Assembly (NCBI GenBank): GCA_044341025.1
Contig: JBIISM010000004.1
Coordinates: forward strand, 1 to 64,000
Origin: JABMMZ01 sp044341025
GTDB lineage: Bacteria > Bacteroidota > Bacteroidia > NS11-12g > UBA955
DNA length: 64,000 nt
Reading direction: 5' to 3'
Shown here one piece after another: positions 1-7,621 of this stretch (position 1 is the first letter of the stretch; each line of letters begins with the position of its first letter). The notes under the pieces are model-generated. The model worked only from the letters and a program-made list of their open reading frames with translations, ran no database searches and had not been told where the DNA came from. The position numbers and the translations under genes were made by a program.

Positions 1-2
1 CA

Positions 3-458
3 TTTAAAGATAAATCAAAGAACTCTACTTTGACAAGATCTTGGTTTTTTTCCAATGGCTTTAGCAGTTCTAAGCAAACGGAATCTTTCTTAATAAATGA
101 TTCAACCCAATTGCAGGTTAAACTAACCATTGTTGACACCAATAATTGCAAAGCTGAAATTTCTAAAAACTTGTTTTATAAAACGCCTTATTATATACCT
201 AATGCATTTACGCCAAATAGTGACGGCAATAATGAGGTCTTTAGAATTTATGGCCTCTATAAATACAAAACATATTCTATGCGCATATACAACCGTTGGG
301 GTGAAATGCTCTTTACTAGCAATGATCCAAAGATTGGCTGGAATGGTTATTTTATGGGTGAATTAGTTCCATTAGGGCATTATCTTTACAACATTGAATT
401 CGAAAATTTGGATGGGGTTAAAACCATTGAAAATGGAACTCTATTATTGCTAAAATAA
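3..458 (+). CDS. C-terminal part of a T9SS-secreted protein with type B (gliding motility-associated) sorting domain; 5' end outside window
   Basis: The reading frame is open from the left edge, so this is the tail of a longer surface or secreted protein. The last ~95 residues contain the marks of the gliding motility-associated C-terminal (CHU_C, T9SS type B) domain: YIPNAFTPNSDGNNEVF, then YNRWGEMLF, then a W-N-G motif and a final L-Y-N-I-x-F strand. In known family members this domain directs export through the type IX system and attachment at the cell surface. The residues before it look like the end of a PKD/Ig-like repeat. Function of the missing N-terminal part is unknown. DUF3820 follows after 7 bases. 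Confidence 0.85.
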   Translation, partial: FKDKSKNSTLTRSWFFSNGFSSSKQTESFLINDSTQLQVKLTIVDTNNCKAEISKNLFYKTPYYIPNAFTPNSDGNNEVFRIYGLYKYKTYSMRIYNRWGEMLFTSNDPKIGWNGYFMGELVPLGHYLYNIEFENLDGVKTIENGTLLLLK

Positions 459-465
459 AATACCC

Positions 466-687
466 ATGCAAGGACCTGATCCCAATATTTTACTCAAGTT
501 AGTGGCAATGAAAATGCCTTTCGGCAAATACAAAGGGACTTTAATTTGTGATTTGCCAGTGTCCTATCTTGAGTGGTTCAGCAGCAAGGGCTTTCCTGAT
601 GGTCAATTGGGCATGTTGTTGAGAACGATTTACGAAATAAAAGTTAATGGGCTTGAATACTTACTAAAGCCCTTGAGAAACGGCTGA
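466..687 (+). CDS. DUF3820 family protein
   Basis: A 73-residue protein with the DUF3820 signature: M-P-F-G-K-Y-K-G near residue 17, then L-P-V-S-Y-L-E-W-F and a short helix ending L-R-T-I-Y-E-I. The family is small and widespread; some members were named quorum-sensing-regulated virulence factors, but the biochemical role is not settled. The same F-G-K-x-K-G-K motif ends the exonuclease at 20674-21441, which fits an association with nucleic-acid enzymes. It starts 7 bases after the T9SS protein and is probably co-transcribed. It converges with the lipoprotein gene at 689. Confidence 0.8.
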   Translation: MQGPDPNILLKLVAMKMPFGKYKGTLICDLPVSYLEWFSSKGFPDGQLGMLLRTIYEIKVNGLEYLLKPLRNG

Positions 688-688
688 T

Positions 689-1060
689 TTATTGAGCTGT
701 TCGAAATAAGAAATACACTGAATCTTCATGCATTTTTAGCTCATATTTGGATAAAATATCAATTTTGAAATGCCTAATTGTATCTGGTGAAGAATAGTGT
801 AAATGCAGGATGTGGTCTGAATACGTCCACTTACCTTTCATTTGTTTTTTAACTGATTCAATATTGTACTCAAAAGTATTATCAGATTTCACAGTCAAAT
901 GGTCGTTGTCAAGAACTTCAATGTAGGTTGCACCATTTTTTTGGATATGAAGGTATTTCCAATTTCCGACCAAAAATTCTGTTTCATTCTTTTGATGACA
1001 AGCAAAAAGAGAAACAGAAAAAAGTATGAGTAATATTTTATTTACGCTGGTCAATTTCAT
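689..1060 (-). CDS. Small lipocalin-like lipoprotein, hypothetical
   Basis: A 123-residue protein with a lipoprotein signal peptide (L-F-A-C, Cys at about residue 21). The mature part resembles the lipocalin-like lipoproteins of Bacteroidota: it opens with E-F-L-V-G-N-W-K-Y and continues as alternating short strands with a G-K-W-T-Y motif near residue 75. Function is unknown; a small beta-barrel in the periplasm or on the outer membrane is likely. The start overlaps the end of the upstream bifunctional nuclease gene by 23 bases, so it is the last gene of the etfB-etfA-nuclease operon. Confidence 0.7.
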   Translation of the reverse strand: MKLTSVNKILLILFSVSLFACHQKNETEFLVGNWKYLHIQKNGATYIEVLDNDHLTVKSDNTFEYNIESVKKQMKGKWTYSDHILHLHYSSPDTIRHFKIDILSKYELKMHEDSVYFLFRTAQ

Positions 1061-1631
1061 CTCTAATTTGCGCAGCTTTCATATAATCTTCATTTCTTAA
1101 AGCTTCATCTAACAGTGTTTCGAGTTCACTTATTGATTTTCCATTATAGGCATCGTGGACAGATTTCTCTCCAACATGGGTTAAATCATTGCCATCATCG
1201 CGCCCAGGTTTTTGAATTTGATTCTCTTCGATGTCAATTCCCGCCTCTTCCAAAATGGCATCTGTTGTAAAAATGGGGCAATTAAATCTGACGGCGATAG
1301 CAATTGCATCACTCGTTCGACAATCAATACTTAGTTTTTCATCGGTATTTTCGACTGTGAGGGTGGCATAAAATACACCTTCCTTTAATTGATGAATAAA
1401 TACTTCTGTTATTGTAAAGCCTAGTTTTTTTGCAAAGACTAAAAACAAATCATGCGTTAAAGGACGGTCTGTATTGATGCCTTCTAAAGGTATTGCTATT
1501 GCTTGTGCTTCAAATTGGCCTACTATTATCGGTAATTTACGATCTCCATCGATCTCAGCTAATATCAGGCTATAAGAACCTTTTATTTGAGATGGAGCAA
1601 TACCATAGATATCCAATTCAATTTTTTTCAA
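1038..1631 (-). CDS. Bifunctional nuclease (DUF151) domain protein with C-terminal UVR motif
   Basis: 197 residues. Residues ~1-135 match the bifunctional nuclease / DUF151 fold, with V-G-Q-F-E-A-Q-A-I-A, the R-P-L-T-H-D-L box and the C-R-T-S-D-A-I-A-I-A-V-R box typical of the family. The last ~35 residues form a UvrB/UvrC-type UVR helix pair (L-E-T-L-L-D-E-A-L ... A-A-Q-I-R-D-E-I-D). This two-domain form is common in Bacteroidota; activity on DNA and RNA was shown for a plant homologue, but the bacterial role is uncertain. The only sensible start is TTG, 15 bases after etfA. It overlaps the following lipoprotein gene. Confidence 0.85.
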   Translation of the reverse strand: MKKIELDIYGIAPSQIKGSYSLILAEIDGDRKLPIIVGQFEAQAIAIPLEGINTDRPLTHDLFLVFAKKLGFTITEVFIHQLKEGVFYATLTVENTDEKLSIDCRTSDAIAIAVRFNCPIFTTDAILEEAGIDIEENQIQKPGRDDGNDLTHVGEKSVHDAYNGKSISELETLLDEALRNEDYMKAAQIRDEIDQRK

Positions 1632-1646
1632 AGCTAGGAAATAAAT

Positions 1647-2585
1647 TTAGCGGTTTTTGGCTGCTTGTATTAACTGTGGTAATATTTCAAAAGCATCACC
1701 AACGATACCATAATCTGCTGCTTTAAAAAATGGGGCTTCAGGATCTTTGTTGATCGCAACAATGACTTTACTGCTGCTCACGCCTGCCAAATGTTGAATT
1801 GCACCTGATATGCCAATGGCAATATAAAGGTTAGGCTTTATGGTTATTCCTGTTTGACCTACGTGCTCATTATGCGGTCTCCAACCCATATCACTTACAG
1901 GTTTTGAACAAGCTGTTGCTGCGCCTAATAAATCTGCCAGCTCTTCCACCATTACCCAATTCTCAGGACCTTTCATGCCTCTACCTGCTGAAACTACAAC
2001 TTCTGCCTCGGTCAAAGGGATTTTACCCGCTGATTTAGAAGTTGAAAGTATTTGTGTTGAAGCATTGACTTGCTCCGTCGTAGTATTCTCAATGGAGATA
2101 CTTTGATTGTTTTCAATCAAATCTGTGCTATTAGGGGTAATTGCGACAATTTTATTTGCCTTTTCTAATTTGACATAAGCGAAACCTTTGCCTGAAAAGA
2201 CACCACGTTTAACAGTAAAACCATTGCCCATATCAGGGTAGGCTATAACATTTGTTGCCAATGAAGCATTCATGCCTACTGCAATTCTTGGAGCAATTGA
2301 TTTTGCTTCATAGGTATTGGCTATAACCAAGGTGCTAATTCCAGCCTGAGCGATAGCTTTTGTTAAGGCTTCTGAATACAATTGAGCGTCAAAAGAACTT
2401 AATCCATCAATGATGACTAATTTGTTAACGCCGTATTTGGCCAATTTATCAGCTTCACCATCGTTTGGCTTGCCAACACAAATAGCGCTTACAGGTCCAT
2501 TTTGAATTTTTGAAGCATAAGATGCTGCCTCTAATACTGATTTTTTAAAGATTCCCTCTGAATTTTCTGCGTATATTCCGGTCAT
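1647..2585 (-). CDS. etfA: Electron transfer flavoprotein alpha subunit
   Basis: 312 residues, normal length. EtfA with EtfB carries electrons from acyl-CoA dehydrogenases to the quinone pool. The C-terminal FAD domain is clear: S-A-G-R-G-M-K-G, then K-P-V-S-D-M-G-W, G-Q-T-G-I-T-I-K-P and G-I-S-G-A-I-Q-H, ending with the conserved I-N-K-D-P-E-A-P-F-F. The N-terminal domain is the usual Rossmann-like ETF fold. It begins 1 base after the etfB stop codon, so the two subunits are translated from one message. Substrate supply may include isovaleryl-CoA from leucine (inference, see leucine dehydrogenase and HMG-CoA lyase in this window). Confidence 0.95.
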   Translation of the reverse strand: MTGIYAENSEGIFKKSVLEAASYASKIQNGPVSAICVGKPNDGEADKLAKYGVNKLVIIDGLSSFDAQLYSEALTKAIAQAGISTLVIANTYEAKSIAPRIAVGMNASLATNVIAYPDMGNGFTVKRGVFSGKGFAYVKLEKANKIVAITPNSTDLIENNQSISIENTTTEQVNASTQILSTSKSAGKIPLTEAEVVVSAGRGMKGPENWVMVEELADLLGAATACSKPVSDMGWRPHNEHVGQTGITIKPNLYIAIGISGAIQHLAGVSSSKVIVAINKDPEAPFFKAADYGIVGDAFEILPQLIQAAKNR

Positions 2586-2586
2586 A

Positions 2587-3327
2587 TTATGCGATTATTT
2601 TAGCTTCGTTTCTTAAAATGTCAATTAATTGTCCAGCTTGGCTTGCGTCTATCAAACGAACAGCTTGCTTGGCTTGAGGACTTTCAAATAGACTGTAGGT
2701 GCTACTGTTTTCAACCGATACAGCCTCTAAAACCAGCAAAGGTTTGGTTCTCGCTGCCATAATTCCTTTCATATTTGGAATTCTCGGCTCACATAAATCC
2801 TTTTGGGCACTTGCAACTACTGGCAAACTTGAACTTATGTTCTGTCTGCCACCGTCAATATCCCTTTCGAAAATTGCTTTGCCATCTTGCACATCTATTT
2901 GAGTGCAGACATTGACTGATGGCCATGATAATAGGGCTCCAAGTAAACTACACACCTGTCCACCATTGTAATCAATGCTTTCACGACCGGTTAAAACCAT
3001 GTCGTATCCATTTGCTTTTATAAGCTCAGCAATTTGTTCAGCAACAAATTGACCGTCTTTTGGTTCTGCATTAATTCTAATTGCATCATTAGCGCCAATT
3101 GCCAAAGCTTTGCGAATTACAGCATCTGCATCGGCTAATCCAACTGCTGCAACTGTAACTGTTCCGCCGTTTTTTTCTGTAAGTTCCAATGCCTTGGTTA
3201 ATGATAACTCATCATATGGGTTTATAATAAACTGAACCCCTTGTGAATTAAATTGGGTATTGTTGTCTGTAAAAGTGATTTTTGTGGTGGTATCTGGAAC
3301 CACGCTCATGCACACTAAAATTTTCAT
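2587..3327 (-). CDS. etfB: Electron transfer flavoprotein beta subunit
   Basis: 246 residues, full length for EtfB, which binds AMP and shuttles electrons with EtfA. Seen: M-K-I-L-V-C-M-S-V-V-P-D-T at the N-terminus, I-N-P-Y-D-E-L-S near residue 36, and the beta-subunit signature region L-T-G-R-E-S-I-D-Y-N-G-G-Q-V. First gene of a leftward operon with etfA, the nuclease and a lipoprotein. Upstream is a -7 box (TAATTTTG on the minus strand) at 3351-3358, back to back with one for the divergent TPR gene. Confidence 0.95.
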   Translation of the reverse strand: MKILVCMSVVPDTTTKITFTDNNTQFNSQGVQFIINPYDELSLTKALELTEKNGGTVTVAAVGLADADAVIRKALAIGANDAIRINAEPKDGQFVAEQIAELIKANGYDMVLTGRESIDYNGGQVCSLLGALLSWPSVNVCTQIDVQDGKAIFERDIDGGRQNISSSLPVVASAQKDLCEPRIPNMKGIMAARTKPLLVLEAVSVENSSTYSLFESPQAKQAVRLIDASQAGQLIDILRNEAKIIA

Positions 3328-3342
3328 GAAAGATTAAAAAAA

Positions 3343-3358
3343 TATTTTTGCAAAATTA
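3343..3358. promoter_or_regulatory. Back-to-back divergent -7 boxes (TPR gene rightward, etfB leftward)
   Basis: TATTTTTG (3343-3350, plus strand) abuts CAAAATTA (3351-3358), which reads TAATTTTG on the minus strand. Both match the Bacteroidota -7 consensus TAnnTTTG. The 16 bases form a near-palindrome. No convincing -33 TTTG lies at the right distance on either side. Predicted leaders are about 12 nt (rightward) and 17 nt (leftward). Confidence 0.5.
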
Positions 3359-3368
3359 AGTATAAAAA

Positions 3369-3731
3369 ATGCTAAGAAAAAATGAGTTTTGCAAAGTAAT
3401 TAACAATATCGAATCAATGGACAGAATAGACACGATCAAACAATTGCTTTCACAAAATCCAAATGACATTTTTCTCAATTATGCTTTGGCTATGGAATAC
3501 ATGTCAATATCAGATTGGAATTCAGCAATAATACAGCTTGAATGGATTCGGAATAATCAGTCAGATTATCTTCCATTGTATTATCAGCTAGCCCATGTGT
3601 ACGAAGAAATTAATGACACTGATAATGCAATTGTTATATACAATGAAGGCATTGATATTGCCATTAAACATTCAGATAAAAAAACTGAATTAGAACTTAA
3701 AAGCGCACTGGAAGAATTAACTTTTCAATAA
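3369..3731 (+). CDS. Small TPR-repeat protein
   Basis: 120 residues, no signal peptide, so probably cytoplasmic. Two to three tetratricopeptide-like helix pairs are visible: around N-P-N-D-I-F-L-N-Y-A-L-A-M-E-Y, then L-P-L-Y-Y-Q-L-A-H-V-Y-E, then D-T-D-N-A-I-V-I-Y-N. TPRs bind other proteins; the partner is unknown. An internal ATG at 3417 would remove the first 16 residues and is an alternative start, since the TPR core begins after it. The thioesterase gene follows after 7 bases and is probably in the same transcript. Confidence 0.7.
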   Translation: MLRKNEFCKVINNIESMDRIDTIKQLLSQNPNDIFLNYALAMEYMSISDWNSAIIQLEWIRNNQSDYLPLYYQLAHVYEEINDTDNAIVIYNEGIDIAIKHSDKKTELELKSALEELTFQ

Positions 3732-3738
3732 AAACACA

Positions 3739-4185
3739 ATGGAATACACGAGTAAAAACCCCCACTTTAGAAAAGACATACTTGTAAAGATGCAGTCTAA
3801 CCATTTTATGCAACATCTAGGTTTTATGGTTACATCCATTGAACCGGGTTATATAGAAGGGGAACTGATTTTGCAAAAAATACACTTACAGCAAAACGGT
3901 TTTGTGCACGGTGGAGTCACATCCACACTAGCAGATATTGTGATGGGTTTTTCAGCTTTTACTTTGGTTGCAGAAGGCGAGGGTACCGTAACATCTGATC
4001 TGAAAATTGCATATTTAAGGCCAGGTGTAGGCGATAAAATAATCGCTAAGGGTAAGGTTATTAAACCTGGAAACTTATTGCACTATTGTGAATCTGATAT
4101 TTATTGTGTGCAGCCTGATAAAAGCGAAGTTTTGATCGCTAGGGGTTACTCAACTATGTGTGTAGTAAAGCATCCAATGGTATAA
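3739..4185 (+). CDS. PaaI-type hotdog-fold thioesterase
   Basis: 148 residues with the PaaI/YdiI-like hotdog fold: the central helix sequence G-F-V-H-G-G-V-T-S-T-L-A-D carries the family H-G-G motif, followed by strand T-S-D-L-K-I-A-Y-L-R-P. Family members hydrolyse acyl-CoA (often aromatic or acyl-ACP) thioesters; the substrate here cannot be told. Its stop codon ends at 4185 and the stop codon of convergent nadE begins at 4186, with no base between them. Confidence 0.85.
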   Translation: MEYTSKNPHFRKDILVKMQSNHFMQHLGFMVTSIEPGYIEGELILQKIHLQQNGFVHGGVTSTLADIVMGFSAFTLVAEGEGTVTSDLKIAYLRPGVGDKIIAKGKVIKPGNLLHYCESDIYCVQPDKSEVLIARGYSTMCVVKHPMV

Positions 4186-5808
4186 TTACCATTTGCTAAC
4201 CAATGGAATTTGTCTGCCTCTGCCAAATGCTTTTGAACGAATTCTAATAATAGGAGGGGCTTGGAAACGCTTGTATTCACTGCGGTTAACCATTCCTATA
4301 ATTCGATTTACTAAGGCAAATTCAAAACCCAATTGCACAATTTCTTCAATGCCTTTTTGTTTTTCTATATACAACTCAAGTATTTGGTCTAAAACATCAT
4401 ATTCTGGCAAGCTGTCACTGTCTTTCTGATTGGGTCTAAGTTCTGCACTAGGCGCTTTGTCAATAATTGAGTATGGAATTATTTCAAGGTCCTTATTAAT
4501 AAATCGGGCCAGTTTATAGACATCTGTTTTGTAAAGATCGCCCATCACACTTAAACTTCCGCACATATCGCCATACAAGGTGGTATAGCCAACAGACATT
4601 TCACTTTTATTGCTGGTGTTTAAGAGTATATGTCCGAATTTATTGCTAATGGCCATTAACAGCACAGCTCGACTTCTCGCCTGGATATTCTCCTCTGCCA
4701 AACCAAACGCCAATCCTTCAAACATTGGTTTTAATGTTTGGCTAAAAGAATCAAACACATTTGAAATGGGCAATATTTCGAAATTGTTTTTCAAGTTTTC
4801 TGATAGTTTCTTAGCATCCAATACACTTCCTTCACTGCTAAAGTCTGAGGGCATTAAAATTGCTTTTACGTTTTCAGCACCAAGAGCTCGAGTAGCCAAT
4901 GCCTGAACAACCGCTGAATCAATGCCGCCAGATGAACCTAATATCGCTTTTGAAAACCCCATTTTACCAAAGAAGTTCTGAATGCCGTATATTAGTGCAT
5001 CATGCATCAATTCTGTTTCTTCTGTTTCTTTAAAATCAATTTCCCCGTATTCTTTATCTGTGTCGAATATTTGAAAGTCTTCTTTAAAATTGCTGCATTC
5101 TAAAACCAAGTTTCCGCTTTCATTGATCACCATTGAGTTTCCGTCAAACACTAAGTCTGTGTGAACGCCTGTTTGATTGACATAAACCAAAGGAAGAGCG
5201 TAGCGCATACAAACATTTTTCAAAACGTTTAATCGCTCAATCTTCTTATGCATGTTAAAAGGTGAGGCGGAAATATTAATCAATAAATCAGGTCCATATT
5301 TGCTTAATTCTTCAAGCGGATTGACCGTGTAATTAAAACGTTCCATCTCAAACCATAAGTCCTCGCAAATTGTAATGGCTATTTTTTTGCCATTTATTTC
5401 TATGGTTTTAAAGGATGAATTTTCTTCAAAATACCTTGCTTCATTAAATACATCGTAGGTAGGCAATAGTGTTTTGTGCACCGTTTCTTTAATAATTCCA
5501 TCTTGTAAAACACAGGCAGAATTATACAATCTTTTTCCAATTTTACTTTCATTGAATGTTGGGGATCCAAGAATTACAGTAATTCCAATGGCATGTTTGG
5601 CAATTTCTTCAACGGCTTGAACACAATTTGAAATAAAATGCGGGTAATCTAGAAGGTCGTCAGGAGGGTATGCACAAATTGAAAGTTCACTAAAAACGAC
5701 CAAATCAGCAGCAGATTCTTTTGCTTTATTAAGCGCAACAATTATTTTTTCTTTGTTTCCAACTATATCTGCAATCGTATAGTTCAGCTGCGCTAAAGCA
5801 ATTTTCAT
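4186..5808 (-). CDS. nadE: Glutamine-dependent NAD+ synthetase
   Basis: 540 residues in the two-domain, glutamine-using form. Residues 1-~260 are a nitrilase-type glutaminase with the Glu-Lys-Cys triad visible (Glu41 in V-V-F-S-E-L; Lys in H-K-T-L-L-P-T-Y-D; Cys in I-T-I-C-E-D-L-W-F). Residues ~270-540 are the ATP-pyrophosphatase synthetase with the P-loop G-S-S-G-G-I-D-S-A-V and the N-T-S-N-K-S-E motif. It turns deamido-NAD+ into NAD+, taking ammonia from glutamine. The nearby gldB is a neighbour seen in other gliding Bacteroidota (from memory). Confidence 0.95.
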   Translation of the reverse strand: MKIALAQLNYTIADIVGNKEKIIVALNKAKESAADLVVFSELSICAYPPDDLLDYPHFISNCVQAVEEIAKHAIGITVILGSPTFNESKIGKRLYNSACVLQDGIIKETVHKTLLPTYDVFNEARYFEENSSFKTIEINGKKIAITICEDLWFEMERFNYTVNPLEELSKYGPDLLINISASPFNMHKKIERLNVLKNVCMRYALPLVYVNQTGVHTDLVFDGNSMVINESGNLVLECSNFKEDFQIFDTDKEYGEIDFKETEETELMHDALIYGIQNFFGKMGFSKAILGSSGGIDSAVVQALATRALGAENVKAILMPSDFSSEGSVLDAKKLSENLKNNFEILPISNVFDSFSQTLKPMFEGLAFGLAEENIQARSRAVLLMAISNKFGHILLNTSNKSEMSVGYTTLYGDMCGSLSVMGDLYKTDVYKLARFINKDLEIIPYSIIDKAPSAELRPNQKDSDSLPEYDVLDQILELYIEKQKGIEEIVQLGFEFALVNRIIGMVNRSEYKRFQAPPIIRIRSKAFGRGRQIPLVSKW

Positions 5809-5833
5809 TTCTTGAGATTCTGATAAAATCTAA

Positions 5834-6580
5834 TTAAAAAAAGAATCCAAGTTCTAAACCCATAACGTTGTTGTTCATCTTCGATTTTTTATCATCTAAA
5901 ATATCAGTAAATCCATTGTTAAAACGAATGCCTGCATAAAAACTCGCATTGCCACTTAGGTTGTATTCAATGCCTGCGCCAAGTATCATTGAGGCTCTCA
6001 AAAAGTTAATGTCATCAATGTGTTTGGTGAAATCTAAATTGTTGTTGTTGGCATCATTTGGAATAAACTTCTCTTCAGCCGGATAGCTTTTGCTGCCAAT
6101 TGAAGCAGGAGAGGCCAATACCGTTGCATTGTTTCCAATTAAAAACCCTGGCGCAAGACCAAACTGCCCCCAGTAACGCATGCCGTTTATTTCTTTTGTT
6201 CTAAATTTAAAAGTCAGAGGAATTTCAATGTATTTAAGGTTGTATTTATAGCTAATATTATTGTAATCCTGAGAACTCCCTGTGCTCGGTAGGGAATAAA
6301 TAGAATCTGATTTTAACTTCATCGAATTGCTCATGGTGCTGATGTTTAATTCACTTGAAAAGAAATAGTTATCTGCTATACGTATATCTGAAATGACGCC
6401 AAATGAAAACCCTATGCCCATTCCATCCTTTTGAACATCATTGCTAATTGCCTTAGTCCAATTAAAACCAGGCGTAATTTTAAACCCTATCCTGAAGTTT
6501 CTTTCATCCTGTGCAGATGTATTTAATGAGAAAATTGTAAGTCCAATCAATAAAAAAGTATATTTTAACGTTGTTTTCAT
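5834..6580 (-). CDS. Outer-membrane beta-barrel (porin family) protein
   Basis: 248 residues from the chosen ATG, giving a clean signal peptide (M-K-T-T-L-K-Y-T-F-L-L-I-G ... N-T-S-A-Q). A longer in-frame form would put 15 extra residues before the signal peptide and overlap the divergent gldB start, so it is rejected. The mature part is rich in alternating amphipathic strands and ends in G-L-E-L-G-F-F-F, with the C-terminal Phe typical of outer-membrane barrels. It resembles the PorT-like / OMP_b-brl_2 group; whether it is the T9SS component PorT itself is not clear. Confidence 0.75.
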   Translation of the reverse strand: MKTTLKYTFLLIGLTIFSLNTSAQDERNFRIGFKITPGFNWTKAISNDVQKDGMGIGFSFGVISDIRIADNYFFSSELNISTMSNSMKLKSDSIYSLPSTGSSQDYNNISYKYNLKYIEIPLTFKFRTKEINGMRYWGQFGLAPGFLIGNNATVLASPASIGSKSYPAEEKFIPNDANNNNLDFTKHIDDINFLRASMILGAGIEYNLSGNASFYAGIRFNNGFTDILDDKKSKMNNNVMGLELGFFF

Positions 6581-6607
6581 GCTGATAATGATTTTATTTG
6601 CACAAAA

Positions 6608-7621
6608 ATGAACAAAATATTTCAATTTTCAATCACTACAAGTTTAGTATTTATCATGTTATTCTTAACATCATGCCATTCAAACAAATTAGACATCAAT
6701 ACAAATGACATTGAAGTAAAATTAGATATCAGACATTTTGAAAGCGACCTGTTTGAGAATAGATTAAACGACTACCAAAGTTTTTCAAATAAATATCCTT
6801 TTTTCTTAACCGATTACAACAAAGGAATTATTGGATTCCCAGGAAATGAGCAAGAGGCTTTTCAACAATTAATGTTGTTTAAAACGGATGTAAACGCAAA
6901 AAAAGTTTATGGTTTTGTCAAAGAAAAATTCGGTAATTTCAAACCCTACGAAGATGAATTAACCGAAGCATATAAAAGATTTAAATACTTTTTTCCAGAC
7001 CTCAAAATACCATGCATCGTAACTTATACAAGTAATTTCAGCTTTTATGTTAACCCTGTCGGACAAGATTATATTGGAATAGCTCTAGACATGCATTTGG
7101 GTCAAGATTTTAAACCATATGAATACACAAATATTGAATTGTATTGGCGCAAAATATTAATTCCTCAAACAATTGTTACAAACCATATGCTTGCGCATGC
7201 AAACGATCTGTTCCTGAAAACGAATAAAGCCAAAAATTTCACCGATGAAATGATTTATCAAGGAAAACTGCTTTATTTCTTGGATGCTGTGGCGCCCAAA
7301 GTGCCTGATTATATCAAAATTGGAATGACGCAAGCCGAATTTGAATGGTGTAAAAAAGAAGAACACAATATTTGGGCGTTTATTGTCAAAGAAAAGTATT
7401 TATTTGATACGGATAAAAGACGTTTTGAGCGCCTTTTAAAAGAAGGCCCTAAAACCATAGCAAGCGGTATACCGCCGGAAGCGCCCGCAATGATTGGACG
7501 TTATGTTGGATGGATGGCCGTTAGAATGTATATGAATGAAAATAATTCTGTCGAATTAAATGCATTAATGAACAATAACAACGCTGAATTAATACTCCAA
7601 GAGAGTGCATACAAACCTTAA
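6608..7621 (+). CDS. gldB: Gliding motility lipoprotein GldB
   Basis: 337 residues. The N-terminus is a lipoprotein signal (F-L-T-S-C, Cys about residue 23). The body matches GldB: I-R-H-F-E-S-D-L-F, the W-R-K-I-L-I-P-Q-T-I segment, and G-R-Y-V-G-W-M-A-V-R-M-Y near the end. In Flavobacterium, GldB is essential for gliding and for function of the T9SS; it has some likeness to the DUF2268 peptidase-like fold but no activity is established. gldC does not follow here. Its stop codon abuts the stop of the convergent K+ transporter with no spacer. Confidence 0.9.
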   Translation: MNKIFQFSITTSLVFIMLFLTSCHSNKLDINTNDIEVKLDIRHFESDLFENRLNDYQSFSNKYPFFLTDYNKGIIGFPGNEQEAFQQLMLFKTDVNAKKVYGFVKEKFGNFKPYEDELTEAYKRFKYFFPDLKIPCIVTYTSNFSFYVNPVGQDYIGIALDMHLGQDFKPYEYTNIELYWRKILIPQTIVTNHMLAHANDLFLKTNKAKNFTDEMIYQGKLLYFLDAVAPKVPDYIKIGMTQAEFEWCKKEEHNIWAFIVKEKYLFDTDKRRFERLLKEGPKTIASGIPPEAPAMIGRYVGWMAVRMYMNENNSVELNALMNNNNAELILQESAYKP

